A stretch of DNA of 10,929 nt from JBOGFI01 sp050743365 (GTDB taxonomy: Bacteria; Actinomycetota; Acidimicrobiia; IMCC26256; JACDBD01): NCBI GenBank assembly GCA_050743365.1, contig JBOGFI010000230.1, positions 1 through 10,929 on the forward strand, in the 5' to 3' direction. The notes beneath the pieces were generated by a model. It worked only from the letters and a program-made list of their open reading frames with translations. It made no database searches and was not told where the DNA came from. This document shows positions 1-7,481 of this stretch, in pieces. Each line of letters opens with the position of its first letter. Position 1 is the stretch's first letter. Made by a program: the position numbers and the translations under genes.

Positions 1-453
1 GCGTGGCGTCGAGCCGTGGGCGACCCCGCCCCCGGTGTCCGGCGCCGGGCCGCCGAGTTGGCGCCGGCCCTGGCGGGAATGGCGTCGGCGCGCCCCCTCC
101 TGGTCCTCCTTCACGACGACGACGTCACGGTGGCCGAGGCCGCCGCGTGGGCCCTGGGCGAGCTGGGCGAGGCGTCAGTCGGCGCGGGCGCGGTCGACAC
201 CCTGGCGGCGATGGCGACAGGCCACGACGATCCGCTGGCGCGTGAGGCGGCGGTGGCCGCGCTGGGGGCTCTCGCAGACCCGGCCGGTCTCGCGGCGGTC
301 CTCGCCGCGTGCGCCGACAAGCCGCCCGTGCGGCGCCGGGCCGTCCTCGCCCTCGCACCCTTCGACGGCCCCGAGGTCGACGCCGCGCTCGAGCGCGCCC
401 TCACCGACCGCGACTGGCAGGTGCGCCAAGCCGCCGAGGACCTCCGCGGCTGA
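1..453 (+). CDS. HEAT-repeat protein, 5'-truncated by window edge
   Basis: The reading frame is open from base 1, so the true start lies outside the window; 150 residues are visible. The protein is very rich in Ala, Leu, Asp and Arg. It shows repeated amphipathic helical units of the PBS-lyase/HEAT type, with the recurring pattern 'VRRRAAELAPAL', 'VAEAAAWALGELGE', 'LAREAAVAALGALAD', 'VRRRAVLALAPF', 'VRQAAEDLRG', each about 30 residues apart. Such repeats form solenoid scaffolds for protein-protein contact, and no catalytic motif is present. The sequence ends cleanly at a TGA after the last helix, so the C-terminus is intact. It converges on mreB, with a hairpin in the 219-base gap. The partner and role cannot be read from the sequence. 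The frame is secure because of the repeat pattern; the function is not. Confidence 0.8.
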   Translation, partial: AWRRAVGDPAPGVRRRAAELAPALAGMASARPLLVLLHDDDVTVAEAAAWALGELGEASVGAGAVDTLAAMATGHDDPLAREAAVAALGALADPAGLAAVLAACADKPPVRRRAVLALAPFDGPEVDAALERALTDRDWQVRQAAEDLRG

Positions 454-672
454 TCGGCCTTCAGGGCCGCGCTAGTACCTGGGTGATCTCGGTGACCTCG
501 AGGCGCCGATGCGTCGGGCGATGCCGGGCCGTTAGGTCCGAGCCCGCCGAGACCCGGCTCGGAGAGCCGAGTTTCGCCCCGACGGGGGCGAAACTCGCAG
601 GGGGCTTGGCCGTAGTGAGGACCTGGCCCGGCGGCGGCCGATCCCATCGGCGCCGGTCACCGCGTCACCGCG
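454..672. other. Convergent intergenic region, no gene
   Basis: This 219-base gap separates the HEAT gene stop from the mreB stop. The only structure I see is the double hairpin at 555-597. The flanking DNA (for example around 598-625, GGGGGCTTGGCCGTAGTGAG) looks non-coding and resembles none of the repeat elements elsewhere in the window. Open frames crossing the gap lack family resemblance and run antisense to real genes. Confidence 0.6.
555..597. terminator. Overlapping hairpins, likely bidirectional terminator
   Basis: A perfect 13-bp stem pairs 568-580 (CGAGTTTCGCCCC) with 585-597 (GGGGCGAAACTCG) around a GACG tetraloop. A second, 6-bp stem pairs 555-560 (CGGCTC) with 564-569 (GAGCCG) around GGA. 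The two stems share bases 568-569, so they cannot both form fully. The site sits between two convergent genes (HEAT on +, mreB on -), where a shared terminator is expected. No T-run follows on either strand; terminators without a U tract are commonly proposed in high-GC actinobacteria. Confidence 0.6.
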
Positions 673-1683
673 TCAGCGCGACTGGGCCTTCCCCATGAAC
701 ATCTCCTTGAGCCGGTCGAACGACTCGAGGCAGCGGCCGGCGCCGAGCACGACGCACTCGAGCGGCGCGGTGTCGAGGTGCACCCTGAGCCCGGTCTCGT
801 TCGAGACGCGCAGATCCATTCCTCGCAGCATGGCGCCCCCGCCCACCAGGTGCGCGCCGTTGAGCAGCAGGTCCTGTGCGAGCTCGGGCGGGGTCTGGGC
901 AAGCGCGTTGACCACCGCGCCCATGATCGCCTTCACCGGCTCCTCGAGCGCCTCCCGCACCTCCTCGGGCGTCAAGACGACCACCTTCCCCCCACCGGTG
1001 GAGAGGTCGCGTCCGCGCACCTCGACCTTGTACTCGTCGGGCATCGGGAAGGCCGATCCGATGGCGAGCTTGATCTCCTCGGCCGTGCGCTCGCCGATGG
1101 CCAGCCCGTACTCGCGGCGCACGTGGGCCTGGATGGCGGCGTCCATGTCGAAGCCACCTACCCGCACGGCCTCGAGCGCGACCACGCCGCCCAGCGAGAT
1201 GACGGCGACCTCCGAGGTACCGCCGCCGATGTCGATGACCATGTTGCCCAGCGGTTCGTGGATGGGAAGCGAGGCGCCGATGGCCGCCGCCATCGGCTGC
1301 TCGATGAGGTAGGTCTGCGTCGCCCCCGCCCGACGGGCTGCCTCGAGCACGGCGCGCTGCTCGACGTGGGTGATCGCCGACGGCACGCAGATCAGCACGC
1401 GGGCGCGGTAGAGCCGCGACACGCCCGCCTGCTGGAACAGCAGCCGGATGAGCCGCTGCGTGATCTCGAAGTCGGTGATGGCGCCGCCCCGGAGCGGACG
1501 AACGGCGACGATGTAGCCGGGCGTGCGCCCGATCATGTTCCAGGCCTTCTGGCCGATCGCGAGCACGTCCTGCGTTCGCGTGTTGAGCGCGATCACCGTC
1601 GGCTCGTTGACGATGATGCCCTGCCCACGCGCGTACACGAGCGTGTTTGCGGTGCCGAGGTCGATGGCGAGGTCCTTAGCCAG
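673..1683 (-). CDS. mreB: Rod shape-determining protein MreB, CTG start
   Basis: MreB is the bacterial actin homologue: it binds ATP, polymerises beneath the membrane and guides lateral wall synthesis. From the chosen start the protein has 336 residues, within the usual 330-350. It opens with the diagnostic phosphate-1 segment KDLAIDLGTANTLVY (3-17), then has NEPTVIA (26-32), RPLRGGAITDF (62-72), the phosphate-2 loop DIGGGTSEVAVISLGG (151-166), EEIKLAIG (202-209) and the adenosine-binding GGGAMLRGMD (281-290). The first ATG/GTG/TTG in frame, GTG at 1638, would cut off phosphate-1. No such codon lies just upstream, but CTG at 1683 gives M-A-K-D-L, matching known MreB N-termini. That start overlaps the end of the upstream small gene by 8 bases, suggesting translational coupling. 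mreC and mreD are not adjacent. Identity is certain; the CTG start is inference. Confidence 0.93.
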   Translation of the reverse strand: MAKDLAIDLGTANTLVYARGQGIIVNEPTVIALNTRTQDVLAIGQKAWNMIGRTPGYIVAVRPLRGGAITDFEITQRLIRLLFQQAGVSRLYRARVLICVPSAITHVEQRAVLEAARRAGATQTYLIEQPMAAAIGASLPIHEPLGNMVIDIGGGTSEVAVISLGGVVALEAVRVGGFDMDAAIQAHVRREYGLAIGERTAEEIKLAIGSAFPMPDEYKVEVRGRDLSTGGGKVVVLTPEEVREALEEPVKAIMGAVVNALAQTPPELAQDLLLNGAHLVGGGAMLRGMDLRVSNETGLRVHLDTAPLECVVLGAGRCLESFDRLKEMFMGKAQSR

Positions 1684-1954
1684 TTCGCCGCACCCCGCGT
1701 CCTGGAGGGCCGTCGGCGGACGTCCCCCGGATCGGCCCCCGCCCGGGACCGGGCGGTTGGCGGCGTCGCTGGTCGGGCCGGACCACGCCCGGTGCGGGCG
1801 GCGCGACCCGGTTCGACGACTCGGGCGAGATCGCCGATCGCGCCCGCTCGAACCGGTCGATGCTGGCGGCGACGCTGCGCGGTCCCCGGTGGCGGAGGAC
1901 GACGACCGCGATGCCCACGGTGCCCACGACCACGGCGATCAGCAGGTACAGCAC
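1676..1954 (-). CDS. Small single-pass membrane protein, unknown function
   Basis: This is a 92-residue protein starting at GTG. Residues 1-20 (MLYLLIAVVVGTVGIAVVVL) form one hydrophobic segment, followed at once by basic RHRGPR, which fits an N-out/C-in membrane anchor. The remainder is polar, Arg/Pro-rich and probably disordered, with one possible short helix (ASIDRFERARSAI). A G-rich stretch (TAGGGAGC) lies about 8 bases before the start and overlaps the moaE stop, giving a plausible ribosome binding site. It begins 13 bases after moaE ends and overlaps the proposed mreB start by 8 bases, so the three genes look like one operon. I recognise no family. Position suggests, but does not show, a membrane partner for MreB. 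Confidence 0.7.
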   Translation of the reverse strand: MLYLLIAVVVGTVGIAVVVLRHRGPRSVAASIDRFERARSAISPESSNRVAPPAPGVVRPDQRRRQPPGPGRGPIRGTSADGPPGRGVRRTG

Positions 1955-1967
1955 CTCGGCGGGCTCC

Positions 1968-2459
1968 CTAGGAGCTCGAGCGGGCCGAGCCGCTCGCCTC
2001 GCGGACGGGGCGCACGCCGTGAGAGCACGAGGCCCAGCCGGACCCGCCGGGCCAGTGCTCCCGCTTCCAGATCGGGACCGTCTCCTTCAGGGTGTCGATG
2101 CAGAAGCGCGCCGCATCGAAGGCTTCCGCCCGGTGCGGCGCCGACACGACCACCGCGACCGAGGGCTCGGAGAGCCGCAGGTCACCCACCCGGTGGAGCA
2201 GGGCGACCCGCTCGACCGCGGGCCACCGCCGGCGAGCCTCGGCTGCCACGGCCCCGAGACGGCGGGTCGCCTCCTCCTCGTACGCCTCGTACGTCAGGCC
2301 GGTGACGCCGGCGCGCCCCTCGGAATGGTCTCGCACCACCCCCGTGAAGCAGACGACGGCGCCGCACGCCGAGGTCGTCGCCCAGGCCGTGGCGGCGTCG
2401 ACGGGCAGCGGGAGGGGCGTGAGCCCGACCCAGTCGCTTCCGGCGGGCGCGGTGAGCAC
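1968..2459 (-). CDS. moaE: Molybdopterin synthase catalytic subunit MoaE
   Basis: MoaE is the large subunit of molybdopterin synthase. With thiocarboxylated MoaD it inserts two sulfurs into precursor Z (cPMP) to make molybdopterin in the cytoplasm. From GTG at 2459 the protein has 163 residues, close to the usual 140-160. Motifs seen are GAVVCFTGVVRDH (33-45), LTYEAYEEEA (55-64), LLHRVGDLRLSE (87-98), VVVSAPHRAEAFDA (103-116) and KETVPIWKREHW (125-136), which holds the two conserved active-site lysines. The frame stays open upstream to 2624, but that part has no MoaE homology and runs into the divergent gene. GTG 2459 lies exactly 6 bases after a TACGAT hexamer, which supports a leaderless start there. 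It is first in the moaE-small membrane protein-mreB operon. MoaD and the other Moa enzymes are not in the window. Confidence 0.93.
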   Translation of the reverse strand: MLTAPAGSDWVGLTPLPLPVDAATAWATTSACGAVVCFTGVVRDHSEGRAGVTGLTYEAYEEEATRRLGAVAAEARRRWPAVERVALLHRVGDLRLSEPSVAVVVSAPHRAEAFDAARFCIDTLKETVPIWKREHWPGGSGWASCSHGVRPVREASGSARSSS

Positions 2460-2465
2460 GGCGTC

Positions 2466-2471
2466 ATCGTA
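2466..2471 (-). promoter_or_regulatory. -10 box for moaE, leaderless arrangement
   Basis: Read on the minus strand the hexamer is TACGAT, matching TANNNT. Six bases (GACGCC) separate it from the moaE GTG at 2459, so transcription would begin at the start codon. No Shine-Dalgarno sequence is present and no clear -35 box is seen. Confidence 0.5.
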
Positions 2472-2536
2472 GTGAACGCCGGCTCGGGCGGCTCGGGGCG
2501 CCCCGGCCGCGAAGCCGCTGGTGGAAGGCCCGTCGG

Positions 2537-2542
2537 TACAGT
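2537..2542 (+). promoter_or_regulatory. -10 box for trypsin-like gene, leaderless arrangement
   Basis: TACAGT fits TANNNT and ends 7 bases before the GTG at 2550. It lies in a small GTAC-A-GTAC symmetry (2536-2544). No Shine-Dalgarno sequence or clear -35 box is seen. It faces away from the moaE -10 box, and the two start codons are 90 bases apart. Confidence 0.45.
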
Positions 2543-2549
2543 ACGAGCC

Positions 2550-3776
2550 GTGCCCGGCCACGATGACGAGAACGACGGCGCCAGCGGACCGCCGCCCGAC
2601 CCGCTCGACCGGGTCTGGTTCCACCCCAGCGAGCTGCGGTCGTTCCTCGCCACCTCGGCCCCCCCTTCCTCCCGGCCGGGCCGGCGAGGGGGGCTGCTCG
2701 GGTTGACGGCCGGTGTGGCCGCGGTCGGCGTGGCGGCCGCCCTCGTGCTCGCGGGCTCACTGGAGTCGGACAGCACACGGATCATCACCGCCCGGGTCGA
2801 CCCGTTCAAGAGCGACGCGGCCACCTCCCGGATGGTCGCGGCCACGGCCCCGAGCATCGTGAGCGTGCGGGTCGCGCGGGCTGAGGGCACGGGCACGGCG
2901 ACCGGGGTCTGCGTGCGCCCCGGCTACGTGCTGACAAGCGCGCAAGCCCTCGACGGCGCGACGGGCGTCATCGTGGTCACCGCCGGGGGACGTTCCCTGC
3001 CCGCGGTCGCCGCCGGTGCCGACCCCGAGACCGACCTGAGCCTCCTGCGCGTCGACTCGTTGGGTATCCCGGCGGCGCGCCTCGGCTCGTCCGACCAGTT
3101 GCGCAAGGGCCAGCCCGTGCTCGCGGTGGCGGCCGGGAGGGAGCAGCACTGGGTGAGCGTGGGAACGGTGACGGCTTTCGACCGCCTGGTGGTGTCCGGC
3201 GCGGGCGTGGTCGTGGCCGGCCTGATCGACACCGAGACGAGGGCCGGGAGCGAGCATTCGGGTGGCGTGGTGCTCAACGAGGCCGGCGCCGTGGTCGCGA
3301 TCCTGACCGTGCCGCCCGGCACGTCATCGTCGGGCCTGGCGGTGCCCATCGACGTGGCGCGCGACACCGCCGACCAGCTCGCCGCGAGCGGGCAGGCCGC
3401 GCACGGCTGGCTCGGCGTCTCGGCCACCGACGAGGTCGACCGCGCCGCCGGGGGTGCCCGGGTCGAGCGGGTAATGCCCACCAGCCCCGCAGACCACGCC
3501 GGGCTGGCCGAGGGCGACGTCATCGTGGCGGTGGGCGACCGGGCCGCGACCACCTCGGTGTCGGACATGGCCGAGCTGGTGGCCGAGGTCCGGCGCCGGC
3601 GGCCCGGGGAGTCGCTCGAGCTGACCGTGCTGCGCGACGGGGGGAAGCGGCGGGTCCCGGTCGCGCTCAGCGACAAGACCGGCGAGCGCGAGACCGACGC
3701 GATCACGCCGCCGACGACCGCGCCACCGCCGACGATCCCGGCGCCTCCGACGACCGTCGTGCCGCCGGTGGGTTGA
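2550..3776 (+). CDS. Membrane-anchored trypsin-like/PDZ protein, probably catalytically inactive
   Basis: The protein has 408 residues and HtrA/DegP-like architecture. A cytoplasmic N-terminus carries the WFHPSEL motif (23-29), seen in many actinobacterial membrane proteins. One transmembrane segment follows (about 48-70), then a chymotrypsin-fold domain (about 93-280), a PDZ domain (about 285-375; 'VERVMPTSPADHAGLAEGDVIVAVGD') and a Pro/Thr-rich tail (387-408). In the protease domain the usual 'YVLTNxHVV' reads YVLTSAQAL (126-134), so Gln132 replaces the catalytic His. Asp162 (TDLSLL) and Ser237 (EHSGG) are retained, while the GNSGGP context is altered. It may therefore be a pseudoprotease acting as an extracytoplasmic scaffold. 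GTG 2550 was chosen because it follows TACAGT by 7 bases and the long upstream frame extension is antisense to moaE. Family is secure; inactivity is inferred. Confidence 0.88.
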   Translation: MPGHDDENDGASGPPPDPLDRVWFHPSELRSFLATSAPPSSRPGRRGGLLGLTAGVAAVGVAAALVLAGSLESDSTRIITARVDPFKSDAATSRMVAATAPSIVSVRVARAEGTGTATGVCVRPGYVLTSAQALDGATGVIVVTAGGRSLPAVAAGADPETDLSLLRVDSLGIPAARLGSSDQLRKGQPVLAVAAGREQHWVSVGTVTAFDRLVVSGAGVVVAGLIDTETRAGSEHSGGVVLNEAGAVVAILTVPPGTSSSGLAVPIDVARDTADQLAASGQAAHGWLGVSATDEVDRAAGGARVERVMPTSPADHAGLAEGDVIVAVGDRAATTSVSDMAELVAEVRRRRPGESLELTVLRDGGKRRVPVALSDKTGERETDAITPPTTAPPPTIPAPPTTVVPPVG

Positions 3777-3820
3777 GCGGCCCCGTTCGCGTGCGTCGTG
3801 CTGCCGTAGGCCTCGAGACA

Positions 3821-3985
3821 GAAGGCCTGCCAGCCCACGACTCGCGGCCAGGATTGCGCCGAAGCGGCGAGCGTCCCGGAGGGCGCGGAGGCGAACGGCC
3901 CGGAGGGCGCCGGCCGGGTATCCCGGCCGGCGAGTGAGCCGACCAATGAAGGTGCCAGGTACCGTGCCGCCGAGCGAGCGCGACC
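3821..3985 (+). repeat. Modular intergenic repeat, copy A (165 bases, longest)
   Basis: The head GAAGGCCTGCCAGCCCA is at 3821-3837 and the tail GAGCGAGCGCGACC at 3972-3985. Between them are a GGATTGCGCC block (3851-3860) and two near-identical 21-base units (3866-3886 and 3890-3910, 19 of 21 equal, 24-base period), each with a CCC-GGA-GGG mini-hairpin. Then come a perfect 11-bp stem with TAT loop (3908-3918 with 3922-3932), a 21-base block identical to copy B (3932-3952) and a decayed GGTACC palindrome (about 3955-3968). It begins 44 bases after a stop codon and ends 4 bases before the next promoter. Confidence 0.85.
3908..3932 (+). repeat. TAT-loop hairpin of repeat copy A
   Basis: CGCCGGCCGGG (3908-3918) pairs perfectly with CCCGGCCGGCG (3922-3932) around TAT. 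Compared with the copy B stem (7544-7568), stem positions 2, 3 and 6 differ, and each change is matched on the opposite arm. Confidence 0.85.
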
Positions 3986-3988
3986 AAT

Positions 3989-4017
3989 TTGATGCGGTGG
4001 ACCAGCCCCGCCACGAT
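3989..4017 (+). promoter_or_regulatory. Promoter of ahb fusion gene, leaderless arrangement
   Basis: TTGATG (3989-3994; four of the first four TTGA bases match the TTGACA consensus) and CACGAT (4012-4017) are separated by exactly 17 bases. The hexamer ends 6 bases before GTG 4024. No Shine-Dalgarno sequence is present. The promoter starts 4 bases after repeat copy A ends. It is the best two-box promoter in the window, although the -10 first base is C rather than T. Confidence 0.5.
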
Positions 4018-4023
4018 GGTCAC

Positions 4024-5085
<1,062 letters not shown>

Positions 5086-5091
5086 CCCCTG

Positions 5092-6138
5092 TCAGCCGGT
5101 GCCGGCCCGCCGGTGCCGGCGATGCCTGAGCACCGCGCCCGCGACCGCGCCCAGCGTCAGCGCGAGGGCGGCTCCGGTGGCGTAGCGCGCGGTGGTAGGC
5201 GGCGGAGGTAGGGAGTCGAGGCCCTCGAGGATCGCCTCCTCGTTGGTGTGCCGGGGTCGCCACCCGGCCGCTTCGAGGCGGTCGTTGGCGATCACCCACG
5301 GGTGCACGAGGTAGGGCACGACGGTCGGTGGCACGTCGCCCATGCCGGTCGTCCACAGCCGCTTCAGCACGCGCTCGAGCAGCTCGGCCGGTAGCGGTGG
5401 CAGGAACGACCGCGGCAGGAGCGCGCGAGCGTCCTCGTGGGCCAGCCACCCGTCGGCGGCGACGTTGTAGACCCCGGGGAGGTCGGTAGTCACCGCGAGC
5501 GCCAGCGCCGAGACGAGATCGTCGACGTGCACCGCCTGCACCGCCGGGGTGGCGCCGCGCACCCGCAGGGCGGGCCGGCCGAGCAGCAGCCGCGAGGGCA
5601 GCCGCTCGGCGCCGGCCCCGAGCACGGGCGCCGAGCGCAGCGTGGTGACCGTCACCGCGGGGTGCTGATCGCGCCACTCGGCGATGAGGCGCTCCGCCTC
5701 GGCCGCGTGCACGGCGGGCGTGAACCCGGGGTTGGGACGCAGCGGCTCGTCCTCCGTGAGCGGGACCGGGTTGTTGGCCCAGGCGCCGTACACCGACGAG
5801 GGCGAGACCCGAACGACCTTGCGGGCGCCGGCGGCAGCGGCGGCGTCGAGCACGCGGCGCGTGCCCTCGACGTTGACGCGCGCCATCAGGGCCTCGTCGG
5901 GGATCGGGTCGACCACGGCGGCCAGGTGCACCAGCACGTCGACGCCCTCGAGGAGCGGCTTCAGCTCGGCACCGGCGATGTCGACCCGGTGGAACTCGAG
6001 CCCCCGCACCCGCCGGAGCGGGTCGCGGACGTCGAGGCCGACGAGCCGGGCGACGGCGACGTCACCGGCGAGCCGGGGCAGCAGCCGCTGCCCCACCAGC
6101 CCCGAGGCGCCCGTGATCGCAACCGTGAGCACGTCCAT
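5092..6138 (-). CDS. NAD-dependent epimerase/dehydratase-like extended SDR, membrane-tethered
   Basis: The protein has 348 residues. A Rossmann fold starts with TGASGLVGQ (9-17), followed by the acidic residue of LVGLDVRD (32-39), DVLVHLAAVVDP (67-78), N89-x-E-G-T (NVEGTRRVL) and SPSSVYG (112-118), all typical of extended SDRs. The expected YxxxK is not visible: the aligned stretch is PGFTPAVHAAEAERL (137-151), where most relatives have YxxxKAEAERL. The C-terminus has a hydrophobic segment (about 318-337) and ends in basic residues, which suggests a membrane tether. Substrate is unknown; nucleotide sugars, sterols or quinone partners are possible. ATG 6138 was chosen; GTG 6132 is a good alternative because AAGTCT lies 6 bases before it. 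It is convergent with the ahb gene (6-base gap) and divergent from the zincin. Confidence 0.85.
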   Translation of the reverse strand: MDVLTVAITGASGLVGQRLLPRLAGDVAVARLVGLDVRDPLRRVRGLEFHRVDIAGAELKPLLEGVDVLVHLAAVVDPIPDEALMARVNVEGTRRVLDAAAAAGARKVVRVSPSSVYGAWANNPVPLTEDEPLRPNPGFTPAVHAAEAERLIAEWRDQHPAVTVTTLRSAPVLGAGAERLPSRLLLGRPALRVRGATPAVQAVHVDDLVSALALAVTTDLPGVYNVAADGWLAHEDARALLPRSFLPPLPAELLERVLKRLWTTGMGDVPPTVVPYLVHPWVIANDRLEAAGWRPRHTNEEAILEGLDSLPPPPTTARYATGAALALTLGAVAGAVLRHRRHRRAGTG

Positions 6139-6143
6139 AGACT
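6138..6143 (+). promoter_or_regulatory. -10 box for zincin gene, overlapping the divergent start
   Basis: TAGACT fits TANNNT and ends 6 bases before GTG 6150. Read on the other strand, 6139-6144 gives AAGTCT, 6 bases before the alternative SDR start at 6132. The two divergent start regions are thus compressed into about 20 bases. No Shine-Dalgarno sequence or clear -35 box is seen on either side. Confidence 0.5.
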
Positions 6144-6149
6144 TGCCGC

Positions 6150-7472
6150 GTGACCGAGCGACCACAACCCGACGACCCCGACGGCGGGGAGTCGGGCGAC
6201 CGCGGCGACCGGCCCGGTGGCCGATCGCCCGGCTCGGGGCCCGGGTTGCCGGGCTTACCGGGGCTGCCGTTCGGCGCGGGCGGGTCCGGCACGTTCGACC
6301 TGGCTCAGCTGATGCGCATGCTCCAGGCGGAGGGGCCGGTCAACTGGGAGGTGGCGCGCGAGGTCGCGGCGTGGGTCGCGCTCGAGGGCGGCGACGAGCG
6401 GGCGGTCGACCCGGCCGACCACGAGCACTTCGACGAGCTCGTGCGCGCCGCGCAGACGCACGTCGTCGGCGAGACCGGCCTCACCGCGACGTTCCGCGCC
6501 CCGCTGCGCACGGTCGGGCCGAAGGCGTGGGCCGACCTGCACCTCGAGGCGCTCCGCCCGGTGCTCGAGGCACTGGCGCTGAACCTCGGGCAGGTGATGC
6601 GCACGGTCGGCGAGGACGTCGGCGACGGTGTGGGCGAGGGTGCCGGCGAGGAGGAGCAGGCACCGACCGCCGGGCCCGGCGCGCTCGGCGCCGACCCGTT
6701 CGGCGGGCTGCTCGGGATGATGGCGCCAGTGCTGCTCGGGCTCCAGGCGGGGTCGATGATCGGGTACCTGGCCCAGCACGCGCTCGGCCGCTACGACCTG
6801 CCGCTGCCCACGAGCGACGAGCCCAGCCTGTGCTTCGTCGTGGCCAACGTCGACGCGTTCGAGGAGGCGTGGTCGCTGCCGCGCACCGACCTGCGCTTCT
6901 ACCTGGCCGTCCACGAGGTGGTGCACGCCGCCGAGCGATCGGTGCCGTGGGTCCGCGAGCGACTCGTGCGGCTCGCCACCGACTACGTGTCGGCGTACGA
7001 GCTCGACCCCGCCGCCTTCGAGGCCCGGTTCGGATCGATCGATCCCAGCGACCCCACGTCGCTCAGCACCATCGCCGAGGATCCCGAGGCACTGCTGGGC
7101 GCGATGACATCGCCTCGCCAGCGCGAGCTGCTGGGCCAGCTCCAGTCGCTCACCGCGGTCCTCGAGGGCTACGCCGACGCGGTGCTCGAGCGCATCGGCG
7201 GCGACCTCATCCCGTCGTTCGCGCAGATCCACGAAGCCATGCAACGCCACCGGGTCGAGCGGGGGGAGGCCGAGCGCTTCGTCGAGGGCCTGCTCGGCCT
7301 CAAGCTGGAACGAGAGCACTACGAGCGGGGCGAGACGTTCTGCGCCGGCGTGGTCGCACGTGCCGGGCCCGAGGGGCTGAACCGGCTGTGGGAGTGGGAG
7401 CCGATGCTGCCGACCCCCGCCGAGCTCGCGGCGCCCGGTCTGTGGCTGGCCCGCATCGAGCTTCCCGACTAG
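6150..7472 (+). CDS. Zincin-like metalloprotease, DUF2342 family
   Basis: The protein has 440 residues and is typical of the actinobacterial zinc-dependent metalloprotease family (DUF2342, Zincin_2), sometimes labelled putative hydrolase or F420-biosynthesis-associated. The N-terminal 50 residues are Gly/Pro/Asp-rich and probably disordered. A helical domain follows with NWEVAREVAAWVALEGGDE (65-83), a short low-complexity Gly/Glu insert (154-170) and a Gly/Met-rich helix (184-207). The zinc motif HEVVHAAE (255-262) supplies His255, Glu256 and His259. The downstream helical part contains LEGYADAVLERIGGDLIP and a C-terminal WEWEPMLPTPAEL that are family-typical. No signal peptide is seen, so a cytoplasmic role is likely; the substrate is unknown. 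GTG 6150 follows TAGACT by 6 bases. Repeat copy B begins 9 bases after the stop. Confidence 0.88.
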   Translation: MTERPQPDDPDGGESGDRGDRPGGRSPGSGPGLPGLPGLPFGAGGSGTFDLAQLMRMLQAEGPVNWEVAREVAAWVALEGGDERAVDPADHEHFDELVRAAQTHVVGETGLTATFRAPLRTVGPKAWADLHLEALRPVLEALALNLGQVMRTVGEDVGDGVGEGAGEEEQAPTAGPGALGADPFGGLLGMMAPVLLGLQAGSMIGYLAQHALGRYDLPLPTSDEPSLCFVVANVDAFEEAWSLPRTDLRFYLAVHEVVHAAERSVPWVRERLVRLATDYVSAYELDPAAFEARFGSIDPSDPTSLSTIAEDPEALLGAMTSPRQRELLGQLQSLTAVLEGYADAVLERIGGDLIPSFAQIHEAMQRHRVERGEAERFVEGLLGLKLEREHYERGETFCAGVVARAGPEGLNRLWEWEPMLPTPAELAAPGLWLARIELPD

Positions 7473-7481
7473 CGCGGCAGC

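Larger units (their letters stand above)
3777..4023 (+). other. Intergenic region with repeat copy A and ahb promoter
   Basis: The gap between the trypsin-like gene and the ahb fusion contains 44 bases of unassigned DNA (3777-3820), repeat copy A (3821-3985) and the putative promoter 3989-4017. A frame opens in-frame upstream of the ahb gene from 3934, but its N-terminal peptide (MSRPMK..GT.PPSERDQ) is only the translation of the repeat and recurs before 7636, so I do not count it as coding. Confidence 0.6.

Noticed and set aside
1860..2549. Upstream in-frame extension of the trypsin-like gene
   Set aside because: It is fully antisense to moaE and the small membrane protein gene, and the first family motif (WFHPSEL) appears only after GTG 2550.
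2460..2624. Longer MoaE N-terminus
   Set aside because: These codons lack MoaE homology, overlap the start of the divergent gene, and lie upstream of the -10 box.
5095..5120. Two copies of GCCGGTGCCGGC as a terminator or repeat
   Set aside because: The sequence encodes the Arg-rich C-terminus of the SDR, and each unit is simple GC-rich symmetry expected in this composition.
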